A DNA stretch of 64,000 nt, from NCBI RefSeq assembly GCF_000153105.1, contig NZ_CH672377.1:90603-154602 (forward strand). The letters run 5' to 3'. The first letter of the stretch is position 1; each line of letters begins with the position of its first letter. The stretch comes from Blastopirellula marina DSM 3645 (GTDB lineage: Bacteria; Planctomycetota; Planctomycetia; Pirellulales; Pirellulaceae). The notes beneath the pieces are model-generated. The model saw nothing but the letters and a program-made list of their open reading frames with translations. It was not told the DNA's origin and did no database searches. Of this stretch, positions 1 through 9,045 are shown piece by piece. The translations under genes were made by a program, and so were the position numbers.

Positions 1-49
1 CGATTCGGGTAACGAAGTCAAATGCCGTGCCTAATCATCCCCTAACGCA

Positions 50-925
50 ATGCAACTTCGCGACAAAGACTATCTCCGCACCAATGACGGACTGATTTTT
101 AACGTCCTCGGATACGATCACGCGGTCCATGCTGCAACCTGCGGATTGAAGTACGTTGACAGCGTTAAATGGCTCGACACCTATGATCAGGCGCTCCGGT
201 TTCTTGGCAAGAGATATCCGCACTATGTGGATGAATTGATCCGCGTTCCCTTCGATCGAGTCGCCGAGGTCTATCGCAGCGAAGATCGTCTGCCGCAACT
301 CCGGCAAGCAAAACCAGTTGGACTCCTTCAGAAGTCGCTCGATTTTGCGAACCTGTTGGCGTCGACCTTGCGCTGGCCGTTAGAAGCCTGCGGGCTCACC
401 GATTCGCTACTGTGGGGCTGCGGCGGTGAAGATTCCGATATCGATCTGGTGATCTACGGCGAAGCTCGCTGCCGAACTTGGCTGGACCAAGCCGAGCGCG
501 TGTTTGCGTCGCCCGAGATCAAGCCGATCGCGCCGCAGTTCATACAGCGTCCGCCGCATCTCGACGATGAGCAGTTCGCAACCTACTGCCGCCGCAAGCG
601 AAACCAAGGCTACTATCGTGGGACACGATTCAGTGTGCGCGGCGTGCGTGCATGGAATGAGTTTCCCCAACCTTTGCCGCTGGTCGCCGGAACGGCGACC
701 GAGCGTGAACTGACAATCGCCGACAACCGGCAGTCGATGTTCTTTCCGGTGATTTACGAAACGGCGGAGAACGTCAGCATCGTCTCGTTTCCTATCGGGT
801 ACGAAGCGACCTTCGCGCCGGGCGATCGGGTGCGCGTGCAAGGCGCCCAGGTCGATGCGCAGACGATTTTGGTTGGCTCTCGTTATGGCTCGGCCGAAAT
901 GATCCGCCTTATTTCTTCGGCATGA
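50..925 (+). CDS. Putative nucleotidyltransferase-fold protein
   Basis: The protein has 291 residues. A stretch at residues 124-137 reads GCGGEDSDIDLVIYG-like, with acidic residues at 128, 130 and 132. This resembles the GS/GG-x-DxD metal-binding motif of the DNA polymerase beta-type nucleotidyltransferase fold. The N-terminal 100 residues and the C-terminal part, which looks beta-rich and ends in an OB-like strand pattern, match no family I can name with certainty. Archaeal and bacterial predicted nucleotidyltransferases of the COG1665 kind have a similar size and motif. No signal peptide is visible, so it should be cytoplasmic. The substrate is unknown. The ATG at 50 lacks a strong ribosome binding site. 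The 3' end overlaps the convergent permease gene by 17 bases. I am sure it is coding (long clean frame, planctomycete-like codon use) but only moderately sure of the fold. Confidence 0.72.
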   Translation: MQLRDKDYLRTNDGLIFNVLGYDHAVHAATCGLKYVDSVKWLDTYDQALRFLGKRYPHYVDELIRVPFDRVAEVYRSEDRLPQLRQAKPVGLLQKSLDFANLLASTLRWPLEACGLTDSLLWGCGGEDSDIDLVIYGEARCRTWLDQAERVFASPEIKPIAPQFIQRPPHLDDEQFATYCRRKRNQGYYRGTRFSVRGVRAWNEFPQPLPLVAGTATERELTIADNRQSMFFPVIYETAENVSIVSFPIGYEATFAPGDRVRVQGAQVDAQTILVGSRYGSAEMIRLISSA

Positions 926-2462
926 TCCGCTTGGCGGCGGCCGAAACCGGCGTGCCGTCGGTGTCAACGGCTCGATTGGCTTCGCGCATTTCGTCGGTCG
1001 AAATCGAGTTGACCAGCTTGATCAATTGATCGACGGCCACCGGATCTTCCACCAGGCGTTTGGAAGCCAACAGAATCGCGTCATAGGGCGGCAACGCACG
1101 CGCCGGATCGGCGATTTCGACCAGGTTGTTGGCCGCGATGCGCCCGTCGGTACGAAACGCGACCAGCACATCGGCCTTGTCATTGGCGATCGCGCCATAC
1201 ATCAACGTCGCATCCATCGACTGCTTCTGGGGGAAGTCAAATTGATAAACGTCACGCACGCGGGCCCACTCAGGACGTTCCCAAAATTCAATGTCGGTGA
1301 CGGCGTTTAGTTTGTCCGCATGCTTGGCGAGATCGTCGAGCGTTTTGATTCCCAGCTCCGCCGCCTTTTCCCGCTTCATCACAAAGACATAGTCATTGCG
1401 GAAACCGAGCGTTCCCAGCGAGTAAACCTGATGATCCGCTTTCAACTCTGTCGCCAGATCGATCAACATCTCAGGCGCCGAAACAAACTCGTCTCGGCCC
1501 AGGACGTTCGCCCAGAGCGTGCCGCTGTAATCGACATAGCAGTCGATCTGGCCTGTCTCGAGCGCGCGAAAGATCACGGCCGAGCCGATCCCTTCTTTGA
1601 GCTCGACTTTGCGGCCGACTTGCTCCAACTCCGCCTGAATCGCGAGGGCCAAGATGCGCTGCTCGGTGAAACCTTTGCCGCCGATGACGTAGGTGCGATC
1701 GTCAAACTGCGAGGCGCTCGCCGGGTCACGGGCGCCAAGCGTCGTGTAGCTGGTCTTGCCGAGCGGCAAGAGCGAGATCAGAAAGGGACTCAGGATGATC
1801 GTCACGATCCCCAGCGCCGCGCCTAATCCCATCTTGCGACTGCGCGATTGCACCGCGTTTTCCAACGTTCCCAACAATGCGTCAATGGAGAGCGCCAACG
1901 CGGCGGAGAAGAAACAACCGACGCCGAGCGCCACCGGATTCAGCGTTTGCAGGCCGGCGAAGATGTAATTGCCCAAGCTGGTCGCACCGACCGGCTGCGC
2001 AATCGTCGCGGCGCCGACCACCCAGACCGCGGCGGTGCGGATACCGGCGACAATCGTCGGTGCGGCCAGCGGCAGTTCGACCAGACGCAGGCGCTGGCGA
2101 TCGCTCATCCCCAGGCCTTGCGCCGCTTCCAAACAAGCTGGATCTACCGATTGAATGCCGGTGATCGTGTTTCGCAACATCGGCAATAGACTGTACAGGA
2201 CAAGCGCCACGAGGGCCGGAAACCAGCCGATCTTGCCCCACGCGAAGACCATCGCGGCCAGCAGCGCCAAACTGGGGATCGTTTGTATAATGCTGGCGAC
2301 CGTCAGCGCGACCTGTTCAGCACGCTTGCGACGCGAACACCAAACGCCCAGCGGCAAGCTGATGGCGCCGCCGATCAGCAGCGCCATGAACGAGAGAAAG
2401 ATGTGCCCTGCCAGACGCTGCGGCAGGAACTGCAACTGCTCGAGGATCTCAGAAATCGGCAT
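909..2462 (-). CDS. ABC transporter permease fused to substrate-binding domain (OpuC/EgtU type)
   Basis: The 517-residue protein joins two proteins that are usually separate. Residues 1 to about 210 form an inner-membrane permease with about five to six hydrophobic segments and an EAA-loop-like stretch (EAAQGLGMSDRQRLRLVELP). After a further hydrophobic segment near residue 220, residues 255-517 form an OpuAC-type periplasmic binding domain. That domain starts with GGKGFTEQRI and contains ALETGQIDCYVDYSGT, both typical of choline/betaine/carnitine binding proteins. The same permease-binding-protein fusion is known in OpuCB/CC-like systems and in the ergothioneine importer EgtU, so the substrate may be a betaine-type trimethylammonium compound. 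Sequence alone does not choose among them. The gene follows the ATPase gene by 26 bases and is the last gene of the operon. It overlaps the convergent neighbour by 17 bases. Confidence 0.9.
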   Translation of the reverse strand: MPISEILEQLQFLPQRLAGHIFLSFMALLIGGAISLPLGVWCSRRKRAEQVALTVASIIQTIPSLALLAAMVFAWGKIGWFPALVALVLYSLLPMLRNTITGIQSVDPACLEAAQGLGMSDRQRLRLVELPLAAPTIVAGIRTAAVWVVGAATIAQPVGATSLGNYIFAGLQTLNPVALGVGCFFSAALALSIDALLGTLENAVQSRSRKMGLGAALGIVTIILSPFLISLLPLGKTSYTTLGARDPASASQFDDRTYVIGGKGFTEQRILALAIQAELEQVGRKVELKEGIGSAVIFRALETGQIDCYVDYSGTLWANVLGRDEFVSAPEMLIDLATELKADHQVYSLGTLGFRNDYVFVMKREKAAELGIKTLDDLAKHADKLNAVTDIEFWERPEWARVRDVYQFDFPQKQSMDATLMYGAIANDKADVLVAFRTDGRIAANNLVEIADPARALPPYDAILLASKRLVEDPVAVDQLIKLVNSISTDEMREANRAVDTDGTPVSAAAKRIMPKK

Positions 2463-2488
2463 GACAAGCGGGCTTTGCGAGCGTGAGT

Positions 2489-3253
2489 CTAGTTGGTTTC
2501 TAAATCGTGGATCAATCGTCCATGCCGACGAGGCGTCTCCAGCAGTTGGGCGACGTAGTCGTCGCCTGCGTCCAGCAGCAAATCGCGCGGCGTTCCCAAC
2601 CGCAACAGCTTGCCCTCGCGCATCACCGCGATCTTGTCCGCCAACAGCAACGCTTCGGCCATGTCATGCGTCACCATCACCGCGGTAAAGCCAAGCTCTT
2701 TTTGCAGCCGCGTAAATTCTGACTGCAAACTGTCGCGCGTCACCGGATCCAGAGCGCCAAACGGTTCGTCCAGCAACATCACCTTGGGGTCGACCGCCAA
2801 GGCGCGAGCGAAGCCGACGCGTTGACGCTGACCGCCGGAAAGCTGATGCGGATAACGATGGGCGAACTGCGAGGCCGGCAAGTCGACCATCTCCAGCAGG
2901 CGCGATCCTTTCTCTCGATATTCGAGCGGATCGTGCCCCAGCATCTTGGGCAAGATGCAGACGTTCTCCAGAATCGTCATGTGCGGAAAGAGGCCGATGC
3001 TTTGAAAGACATAGCCGATTCGCCGGCGCAACAGCACGGGATCTTGCTCGACGACGTTTTCGCCGTCGATCTCAATGACGCCCGAGGTGGGTTCGATCAG
3101 GCGATTGATCATTTTGACGGTGGTGCTTTTGCCGGAGCCGGAACCGCCGAGCAACGCGAGAACCTCGCCGGGTTCGATGCGCAGCGACAGGTCGCTGACC
3201 GCGAACGACTTTCCCCCGTCCCACGTTTTGCAGACCCCTTCTAACGCGATCAT
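2489..3253 (-). CDS. ABC transporter ATP-binding protein (OpuCA/EgtUA type)
   Basis: This cytoplasmic ATPase of 254 residues powers the adjacent fused permease. Visible motifs are the Walker A loop GGSGSGKST near residue 35, a Q-loop (YVFQSIGLFPHM), the ABC signature LSGGQRQR near residue 138, Walker B (VMLLDEPFGALDP) and the switch histidine in VTHDMAEAL. The length and the end at about residue 254 show that the C-terminal CBS pair found in OpuAA/ProV-type ATPases is absent. It is therefore closer to the short OpuCA-like or EgtUA-like form without osmotic CBS gating. It lies 39 bases after the acyltransferase fusion gene and 26 bases before the permease gene, so the three are probably co-transcribed. 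Confidence 0.9.
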   Translation of the reverse strand: MIALEGVCKTWDGGKSFAVSDLSLRIEPGEVLALLGGSGSGKSTTVKMINRLIEPTSGVIEIDGENVVEQDPVLLRRRIGYVFQSIGLFPHMTILENVCILPKMLGHDPLEYREKGSRLLEMVDLPASQFAHRYPHQLSGGQRQRVGFARALAVDPKVMLLDEPFGALDPVTRDSLQSEFTRLQKELGFTAVMVTHDMAEALLLADKIAVMREGKLLRLGTPRDLLLDAGDDYVAQLLETPRRHGRLIHDLETN

Positions 3254-3292
3254 GACGCAATATCCCCCATTCTCGTGTCAATTGGCCGCATG

Positions 3293-5956
3293 CTACGCCG
3301 ACTTTTGTTCGGCGGACGCCGGCATCTCGCTGACCCAACTTCGCAGCGTGCGGTAATCGGTTTTGCCTGTTCCCAGGACTGGTATCTGTTGGACCACGCG
3401 CACTTCGTCGAGCCGCATGATTCCTTGCATGCCGGCTTCGCGAATCAAAGCGTTCGCGTCACGCAGCGAAATCTCTTCGCAAGTGAACAGGACGATCTGT
3501 CGCCCGCCGTCGAGTTCGATTCCTTCGACGGCGATTCGCGGCCCTTCGTCACCAATCGGAAACGCTTTGGCGAGCGGCTCTTCGAGCGCCGGCAACGAGA
3601 CCATCTCGCCGCCGATCTTCAAAAACCGCTTCATCCGCCCCCGAAAGTGAAAAAAACCGTCGGGGTCTTTCATCACCAGATCGCCGGTGTTGTACCAAGA
3701 AGCGCCGGCGACTTCGACAAACGGCTGCGGGCCGTCATGCTTCAGATAGCCGCTGAAGATGCTCTCGCCGCGCACCAGCAGCAGCCCCGTCTCTCCGTCG
3801 TCGATCGGCTGATGCGTCTCGGCGTGCACAATCAACATCTCGACGCAATCGAGCGGTTTGCCAATCGTGCCGCGGCGACTATCGGTCGGGCGACTGCCGG
3901 AAACGACCGGCGAGCACTCGGTGATGCCGTACCCTTCTAAGAGGACCGCGCTGGGCAGCGCCGCTTCAAACCGATCATGCAATGCGTCAGGGCATTTCTC
4001 AGCGCCAACCATCACCGTCCGCAACGTTTGCAAATCTTCGGGCGTACTGACGCCAAAGATGTATTGCAAAAACGTCGGGGTCGCGAACATCAGCGTCGCG
4101 CCATAGCTGCGAATCACGCGGGCCAATCCGCGGGCATCGGTCGGATCGGGATAGTGAACCACGCGGATCCCGGTCAGCACCGGCATCAGGAATGCGGCGG
4201 TCAACCCAAAGCTGTGAAACGGGGGTAAAAAGCCGAACAGGATATCGCTTTGCCCAAATTGAATCAGATTGACGCCGGCGTTGATGTCGGCGATCAAATT
4301 GCGATGCGACAGCGGAACCGCTTTGGGCAGCGCCTCGGATCCCGAGGTAAACAACACGGCCGCCGGAGCGTCGCGGTCAGGCTGCGGCAGATTTCGTAAA
4401 AACGAGCGCGGCGCCAGATAGGTCGCCGCGTAGGTCGAGACCTGCTCCCACTTGCCGATCCCGCCGCGCATCTCTTCCAGGCTCACCACGTCGGCGCCGG
4501 GAATTTCGATGCCAAGTCGATCCAAAAATCGCTGCGAGGTCAGCACCTTTTTCACTTCCAGCTTTTCGACCGCATGACGCAGGCCGGCGTCGCCGGTCGT
4601 CCAATTCAACAGGACTGGCAACTTGCCTGCCAACTGGATGGCCAAAAAGACCGTATCGGCGGCGACCGACGCCGGCAGCAAAATACCGATCGCATCGCCT
4701 TCCAGCTTGGCGATCCGTTTCGAGAGGAGCGTCGCGCCGGTCAGTAACTTGCGATACGTCAGAACGCCGGAGAGTTGATCGGCGACGGCGGCCGAGTCGG
4801 GTCGTTCGATCGCGCGCAGGACGAACGATTCGGCCAACGTTTCTCCCAGCGCCTTGGGAATCGCGCCATCATCTTTGGGCGGCTTGCTCCAGATTTCGGG
4901 AATCTTGGCTTCGTCATTCTCGTCCGAGGCGAGCCGCCCTTCGGCCAACAACCACATTTCGCCTACGGTGGTCGGCACATGATTGCTGCGAAAACCGAAC
5001 TCCCGCTCCATTTCGAGCGCCATGTCCATGCGTTCGAGACTGTCGAGCCCCAGCGTATCCAGGGTCATCGTCGGGATGTTTTCGGCCGCGTCCAAAGGGC
5101 GGCCCAGATGTTCGGCCAGCATCTCGGCGATCGCCTGTTTCGTGGCGGGCTTGATCGAATCGGCGTCGACGGCGCCTTCGCGTTGGACGGCTTCAAAGTC
5201 AAATTCACGCGGGCCGAACCAGGGATTGTAAGGGACGAACGTCGGTTCTTCGCCGCCGTTGGCGTTGTACCACGCTTCCAGAAAGCGATTGAGCGATTCT
5301 TTGCTTGCGAGCGGCAGTTGGCTGCGATCGATCGCTTGGGCGGTGAGCGAAACCTTGCGCTTCGGTACAAAAAACAGCAAGCTCGAAAGCAAGCTGCCGA
5401 GGGCCAGACGCGCGGCGCCGGCCAGGTCAGGAACGCCGCCGGTCTGGGCGCAACCAAAACGGCTGCCCCACATCCCTTCGGTGCGGACCAAGATGACTTG
5501 CAAGTTAGGACAGCGCGTCAGCAGTTCGTACGCCATGCGAGCGCCGCCGATCACTTCGGTTCCCTGACGTTTCAACCGGCCCGAGGGATAGATCAAAAAG
5601 TCATTTCCGGCTTCGACGCCGGCGACGACCCGATCAATCATCTCAGTCGTCTGGCGATGCGCGTCACGACTATGACTTTTCAGATTGGGAACTTCAAACG
5701 CATGGCTCGCTTTGCAGAAGGGATAGAAAATCCAACTCCGAAAGGTATCGGCAAAGACCAGCGGCCGCAGCGATCGCCCAAAGCGCAGATGGCTCAACAC
5801 CAAAGGGGGATCGACATAGGCGGGATGATTGGGCAAGACCAGGATCGGCCCCTGAACGCTCCGCAACTCCTCTAAGCCGTGCAATTGGACCCGATAGCGA
5901 AAGCGAAGCAAAAACCGCAGCGTCGCCCACATGATTTTTTGTAGTAGACCGTTCAT
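3293..5956 (-). CDS. Acyltransferase-ACP-acyl/AMP ligase fusion protein
   Basis: The 887-residue protein has three domains in the order PlsC acyltransferase, acyl carrier protein, AMP-forming ligase. Residues 1-235 carry the HX4D acyltransferase motif (NHPAYVDPP, near residue 42) and a second motif around YPSGRLKRQG. Residues 270-345 are a carrier domain whose LGLDSLERMD has the serine expected to hold phosphopantetheine. Residues 370-870 are an adenylate-forming ligase with FTSGSEALPKAVPLSHRN, GYGITECSP, YNTGDLV and a C-terminal GTGKTDYR lysine motif. Fusions of acyltransferase and ligase are known (Aas-type enzymes recycle lysophospholipid acyl chains), but the built-in carrier suggests that a bound acyl group is loaded, held and transferred within one polypeptide. 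A GAGGAA ribosome binding site precedes the ATG. It is the first gene of a likely operon with the ABC importer. Confidence 0.9.
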   Translation of the reverse strand: MNGLLQKIMWATLRFLLRFRYRVQLHGLEELRSVQGPILVLPNHPAYVDPPLVLSHLRFGRSLRPLVFADTFRSWIFYPFCKASHAFEVPNLKSHSRDAHRQTTEMIDRVVAGVEAGNDFLIYPSGRLKRQGTEVIGGARMAYELLTRCPNLQVILVRTEGMWGSRFGCAQTGGVPDLAGAARLALGSLLSSLLFFVPKRKVSLTAQAIDRSQLPLASKESLNRFLEAWYNANGGEEPTFVPYNPWFGPREFDFEAVQREGAVDADSIKPATKQAIAEMLAEHLGRPLDAAENIPTMTLDTLGLDSLERMDMALEMEREFGFRSNHVPTTVGEMWLLAEGRLASDENDEAKIPEIWSKPPKDDGAIPKALGETLAESFVLRAIERPDSAAVADQLSGVLTYRKLLTGATLLSKRIAKLEGDAIGILLPASVAADTVFLAIQLAGKLPVLLNWTTGDAGLRHAVEKLEVKKVLTSQRFLDRLGIEIPGADVVSLEEMRGGIGKWEQVSTYAATYLAPRSFLRNLPQPDRDAPAAVLFTSGSEALPKAVPLSHRNLIADINAGVNLIQFGQSDILFGFLPPFHSFGLTAAFLMPVLTGIRVVHYPDPTDARGLARVIRSYGATLMFATPTFLQYIFGVSTPEDLQTLRTVMVGAEKCPDALHDRFEAALPSAVLLEGYGITECSPVVSGSRPTDSRRGTIGKPLDCVEMLIVHAETHQPIDDGETGLLLVRGESIFSGYLKHDGPQPFVEVAGASWYNTGDLVMKDPDGFFHFRGRMKRFLKIGGEMVSLPALEEPLAKAFPIGDEGPRIAVEGIELDGGRQIVLFTCEEISLRDANALIREAGMQGIMRLDEVRVVQQIPVLGTGKTDYRTLRSWVSEMPASAEQKSA

Positions 5957-6150
5957 CGGTCGAGATTCCTCGCAAGTAGCTTCGTGACCACCGTCTACTT
6001 AGGCGTAAACGACGAGGGCGGGGGATAAGAAAAGTGAAAATATTTGCGCCAACCTAAAGCAGCACAAACGTTTATAACCCGGCCGAGCCACGACAATCCA
6101 GGCGAATGCCTGCGAGATCCTAGCATTTACCCCTCCCTGGATGATAGGCG

Positions 6151-7011
6151 TTATTTTCCCTCGGATCGAATCTGGGCTAGCATTTTTTCGACGCGGGGGA
6201 TCTGAGCCCGAATATGCTTCGACAGCACGCTTTCCGCCTGTTTCCAATTTCGCTTGAGCAGTGATTCGAGAATCACGCAATGCTGCTCGGCCATTTCCTC
6301 CACCGCCGACATCTCGGTAGTCGCCAGGTCAAAGATCGCCGCGTGGAAGACGCCGTGCCGCTCGAAAAAGTCTTGAATGTAATGATTTTCGGAGAGCTCA
6401 ATCCAGTAGCCATGCAGGCGATTGTCGATCTGCGGCTTCCCCTCGGACAGCGGCTGATTGCCGGCCAATATTTCTTCCAGCATCGTCGCGTCCAATCGAT
6501 CGCGTACCGATCGCAGCGCCATCAGTTCGAGCATCTCGCGCACTTCGGAGTAATGCTCGAGATCCTTCGGCAAAAACAGACGGCTGCGCCAGCCGCGACG
6601 CTGGACATGCTCGACAAAGCCCTGGCCAGCTAATTTGCCGAGCCAATGCCGCAGGACGGTGCGGCTGACCCCAAAGCGTTCGGCAGTCGCTTCCTCGCGC
6701 AAGAACGAGTCATCCCCGGCCAGACTGCGGCGAATGATGAACTCGCGAATCCGAATTTCGAGCGACGGTTCGAGTGCTTTCTCGCGCTTGGGCCGGCGTT
6801 TGAGTCGCCGTGCGGGGTTGGGAGCGATCCGCCCTGTGTCATCTCGAATCAGCAAGCCTTCCTCGACCAATTGATCAAACGCTGTCCGAACCGGTGAGGC
6901 GCTAACGTCAAACATCCGCGCGACATTTGCAATTGAGAAGGGTTCTGGTAACGATTCTCGCGCGCTAATGCGAACCGAAAGTTCTTCCGCGATGCGATCA
7001 GACAACGACAC
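6151..7011 (-). CDS. GntR-family transcriptional regulator, FCD subfamily
   Basis: This DNA-binding regulator has two winged-helix-like regions in its N-terminal half. The first, around residues 5-70, includes a helix-turn-helix-like stretch (ANVARMFDVSASPVRTAFDQ). A second, around residues 100-160, reads AERFGVSRTVLRHWLGKLAGQG. The C-terminal half, about 165-286, is helical with the acidic and histidine pattern of an FCD ligand-binding domain. The usual FCD regulator has one wHTH, so the repeated N-terminal element is slightly unusual. I place the start at the GTG at 7011 because an AAGGA lies 9 bases upstream. The in-frame TTG at 7017 is only 3 bases from it. The gene diverges from the hydroxyproline operon, so it probably senses hydroxyproline or an intermediate and controls that operon. 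Confidence 0.85.
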   Translation of the reverse strand: MSLSDRIAEELSVRISARESLPEPFSIANVARMFDVSASPVRTAFDQLVEEGLLIRDDTGRIAPNPARRLKRRPKREKALEPSLEIRIREFIIRRSLAGDDSFLREEATAERFGVSRTVLRHWLGKLAGQGFVEHVQRRGWRSRLFLPKDLEHYSEVREMLELMALRSVRDRLDATMLEEILAGNQPLSEGKPQIDNRLHGYWIELSENHYIQDFFERHGVFHAAIFDLATTEMSAVEEMAEQHCVILESLLKRNWKQAESVLSKHIRAQIPRVEKMLAQIRSEGK

Positions 7012-7102
7012 GGGCAAAAATCCTTAAGGGAAAAGTCGAGCGGATGAGCCTACGATTTTACGCAATTTGATTGACGAAGCGAGATGAATCGCCTAGCATG
7101 CC

Positions 7103-7114
7103 TTTGTACACAAA
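7103..7114. promoter_or_regulatory. Candidate GntR operator, TTTGT-N2-ACAAA
   Basis: A 12-base inverted repeat TTTGTACACAAA lies between the divergent regulator and hydroxyproline genes, 33 bases before the ATG at 7147. Its GT...AC core resembles the TNGTNNNACNA-type sites bound by FCD GntR proteins. It is the only clear dyad in this 135-base gap. Function is inferred from position and symmetry. Confidence 0.45.
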
Positions 7115-7146
7115 AAAACATACCGTTCGTCCGAAGGACCTACTGA

Positions 7147-8049
7147 ATGAATGTCGATTGGAGCGGAGTATTTCCGGCGGCGACGACGCAGTTTAACGCG
7201 GATCTGACTCTGAACATTCCTGCGACGCTGCGGCATCTTGACCTGATGATCGACGCCGGCGTGCATGGAATGATCGTGCTGGGAAGCGTGGGCGAGAACT
7301 GCTCGCTGAGTTATGCGGAAAAATTGGAAGTCCTTCAAGCCTCTATCGCCCATATCAATGGCCGCGTTCCGGTATTGACCGGCGTCGCCGAGTATACCAC
7401 GCAAATGGCTTGCCGGTTTGCGGCCGACGCCGCTCGACTGGGGGCCGATGGCCTGATGGTGCTGCCGGCGATGGTCTATCGATCGGATCGCCGCGAAACG
7501 GCGGCTCACTTCCGATCGGTCGCCGCCGCATCCGACTTGCCGGTCATGATTTACAACAATCCGATCGCCTACAGAGTCGACATCGCTCCAGAAGAATTCG
7601 CCGACCTGGCGGACGAGCCGAAGTTTGTCGCGATCAAAGAGTCGACCGAAGATACGCGGCGGATTACGGACATCCGCAACGTCTGCGGCGATCGCTTTTT
7701 GTTGTTCTGCGGCGTCGACGACGTCGTGCTTGAAAGCATGGTCTTGGGGATCGACGGGTGGGTTTCTGGTTTGGTAAACGCATTCCCTGCCGAAAATCGC
7801 TTGCTATGGGATCTGGCGACTGCAGGTCGTTACGCCGAAGCAGTCGAGATTTATCGTTGGTATACTCCGCTGTTGCATCTCGACACCGATCGAAAGCTGG
7901 TGCAATATATCAAGCTGGCGGTCCAGGAATGCGGATTCGGTTCGGAGACGACTCGTCCTCCGCGACTCCCGCTGATCGGCGACGAACGGGACAAGATCTT
8001 GCGGATCATCCGCCAGGCGATCAACACGCGACCGATGCTCACCGTCTAA
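7147..8049 (+). CDS. DapA-family aldolase, probable 1-pyrroline-4-hydroxy-2-carboxylate deaminase
   Basis: This is a 300-residue TIM-barrel protein of the dihydrodipicolinate synthase family. The Schiff-base lysine is Lys164 (FVAIKESTED), the catalytic tyrosine is Tyr136 (MIYNNP), and the phosphate/carboxylate-binding GSVGE loop is at 47-51. Family members cannot be told apart by these motifs alone. The next two genes encode a hydroxyproline epimerase and an FAD amino-acid oxidase. Together they point to the deaminase that converts 1-pyrroline-4-hydroxy-2-carboxylate to alpha-ketoglutarate semialdehyde in hydroxyproline catabolism. An AAGGA sits 8 bases before the ATG. The stop is 9 bases from the next start. 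A generic 2-keto-acid aldolase is the alternative. Confidence 0.82.
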   Translation: MNVDWSGVFPAATTQFNADLTLNIPATLRHLDLMIDAGVHGMIVLGSVGENCSLSYAEKLEVLQASIAHINGRVPVLTGVAEYTTQMACRFAADAARLGADGLMVLPAMVYRSDRRETAAHFRSVAAASDLPVMIYNNPIAYRVDIAPEEFADLADEPKFVAIKESTEDTRRITDIRNVCGDRFLLFCGVDDVVLESMVLGIDGWVSGLVNAFPAENRLLWDLATAGRYAEAVEIYRWYTPLLHLDTDRKLVQYIKLAVQECGFGSETTRPPRLPLIGDERDKILRIIRQAINTRPMLTV

Positions 8050-8058
8050 GAGGATCCT

Positions 8059-9021
8059 GTGCCCCAACTTCCCCAATCGGTTACAACGCTCTCGGTGATC
8101 GATTCTCACACCGGGGGCGAGCCGACCCGCGTCATTGATCAAAATCTTGACCTGGGAGATGGTCCGCTATCGCAACGACGCAGCGTCTTCAAGAAGAAGT
8201 TTGACTGGATTCGCAGCGCGACTTGCACCGAGCCGCGCGCCTCCGAAGCGATGGTCGGCGCGATCTTGACGCCGTCGACCAATCCCCAGGCTACGACTGG
8301 GGTGATCTTTTTCAACAATGTCGACGTTCTCGGCATGTGTGGTCACGGCACGATCGGCGTTGTCGCGACACTCGCGCATCTCGGCAGGATCAAGCCGGGA
8401 ACCCATCTGATCGAGACGCCGGTCGGCGACGTCCAGGCGACCCTCCATCAAAATGGAGAAGTCAGCGTCCGCAATGTCCCCAGCTATCGCCATCAGGCCG
8501 ATCTCGAGCTGAACGTCCCGGGCTACGGCAGCGTGGTCGGGGATGTCGCGTACGGCGGCAATTGGTTTTACCTGGTCAAATCGCCGGTGATGGCGCTGAA
8601 CTACTCCGATCGAGATGAACTCCTTCGGTTCACCAAGGCGATCCGCAAGACGCTCGACAAGCAAAAGGTCACCGGCGCCGATGAGGGTCGGATCGATCAT
8701 ATTGAACTGTATGGGCAACCGAGCAGCGAAGTCGTCGCCGACTCGCGGAACTTCGTCCTTTGTCCAGGTGGAGAATACGATCGGTCTCCCTGCGGCACCG
8801 GCACTTCGGCCAAACTCGCCGTCCTGGCCGCCGAGGGCAAATTGGCGCCGGGACAAATCTGGCGACAAGAGTCAATCACTGGCAGTATTTTTCAAGCCAA
8901 TTATGATTTAATTGAGGGTCAAATCGTACCGACGATCCGCGGCTCGGCTTATGTCACCGCTGTTTCTCAATTGATCATTGACCCGGCCGACCAATTTGCG
9001 TTCGGCATTCAATCCCGCTAA
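8059..9021 (+). CDS. 4-hydroxyproline 2-epimerase (proline racemase family)
   Basis: The 320-residue protein belongs to the proline racemase superfamily. Both catalytic cysteines of the two-base mechanism are present: Cys94 in MCGHGTIG and Cys245 in SPCGTGTSAK. This separates it from trans-3-hydroxyproline dehydratases, which replace one cysteine with threonine. The N-terminal DSHTGGEPTRV is the usual substrate-site signature. It should convert trans-4-hydroxy-L-proline to cis-4-hydroxy-D-proline in the cytoplasm, the first step of the pathway encoded by this operon. The start is GTG with AGAGGA 6 bases upstream. Length is close to the family norm of 310-335. Proline racemase activity is the main alternative, and the neighbours argue for hydroxyproline. 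Confidence 0.9.
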   Translation: MPQLPQSVTTLSVIDSHTGGEPTRVIDQNLDLGDGPLSQRRSVFKKKFDWIRSATCTEPRASEAMVGAILTPSTNPQATTGVIFFNNVDVLGMCGHGTIGVVATLAHLGRIKPGTHLIETPVGDVQATLHQNGEVSVRNVPSYRHQADLELNVPGYGSVVGDVAYGGNWFYLVKSPVMALNYSDRDELLRFTKAIRKTLDKQKVTGADEGRIDHIELYGQPSSEVVADSRNFVLCPGGEYDRSPCGTGTSAKLAVLAAEGKLAPGQIWRQESITGSIFQANYDLIEGQIVPTIRGSAYVTAVSQLIIDPADQFAFGIQSR

Positions 9022-9045
9022 ACCGCATCAAGACGTAAATCCCCT

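Noticed and set aside
4775-5875. Open frame of 366 codons on the plus strand
   Set aside because: It is antisense to the acyltransferase-ACP part of the fusion gene and its product has no recognisable pattern.
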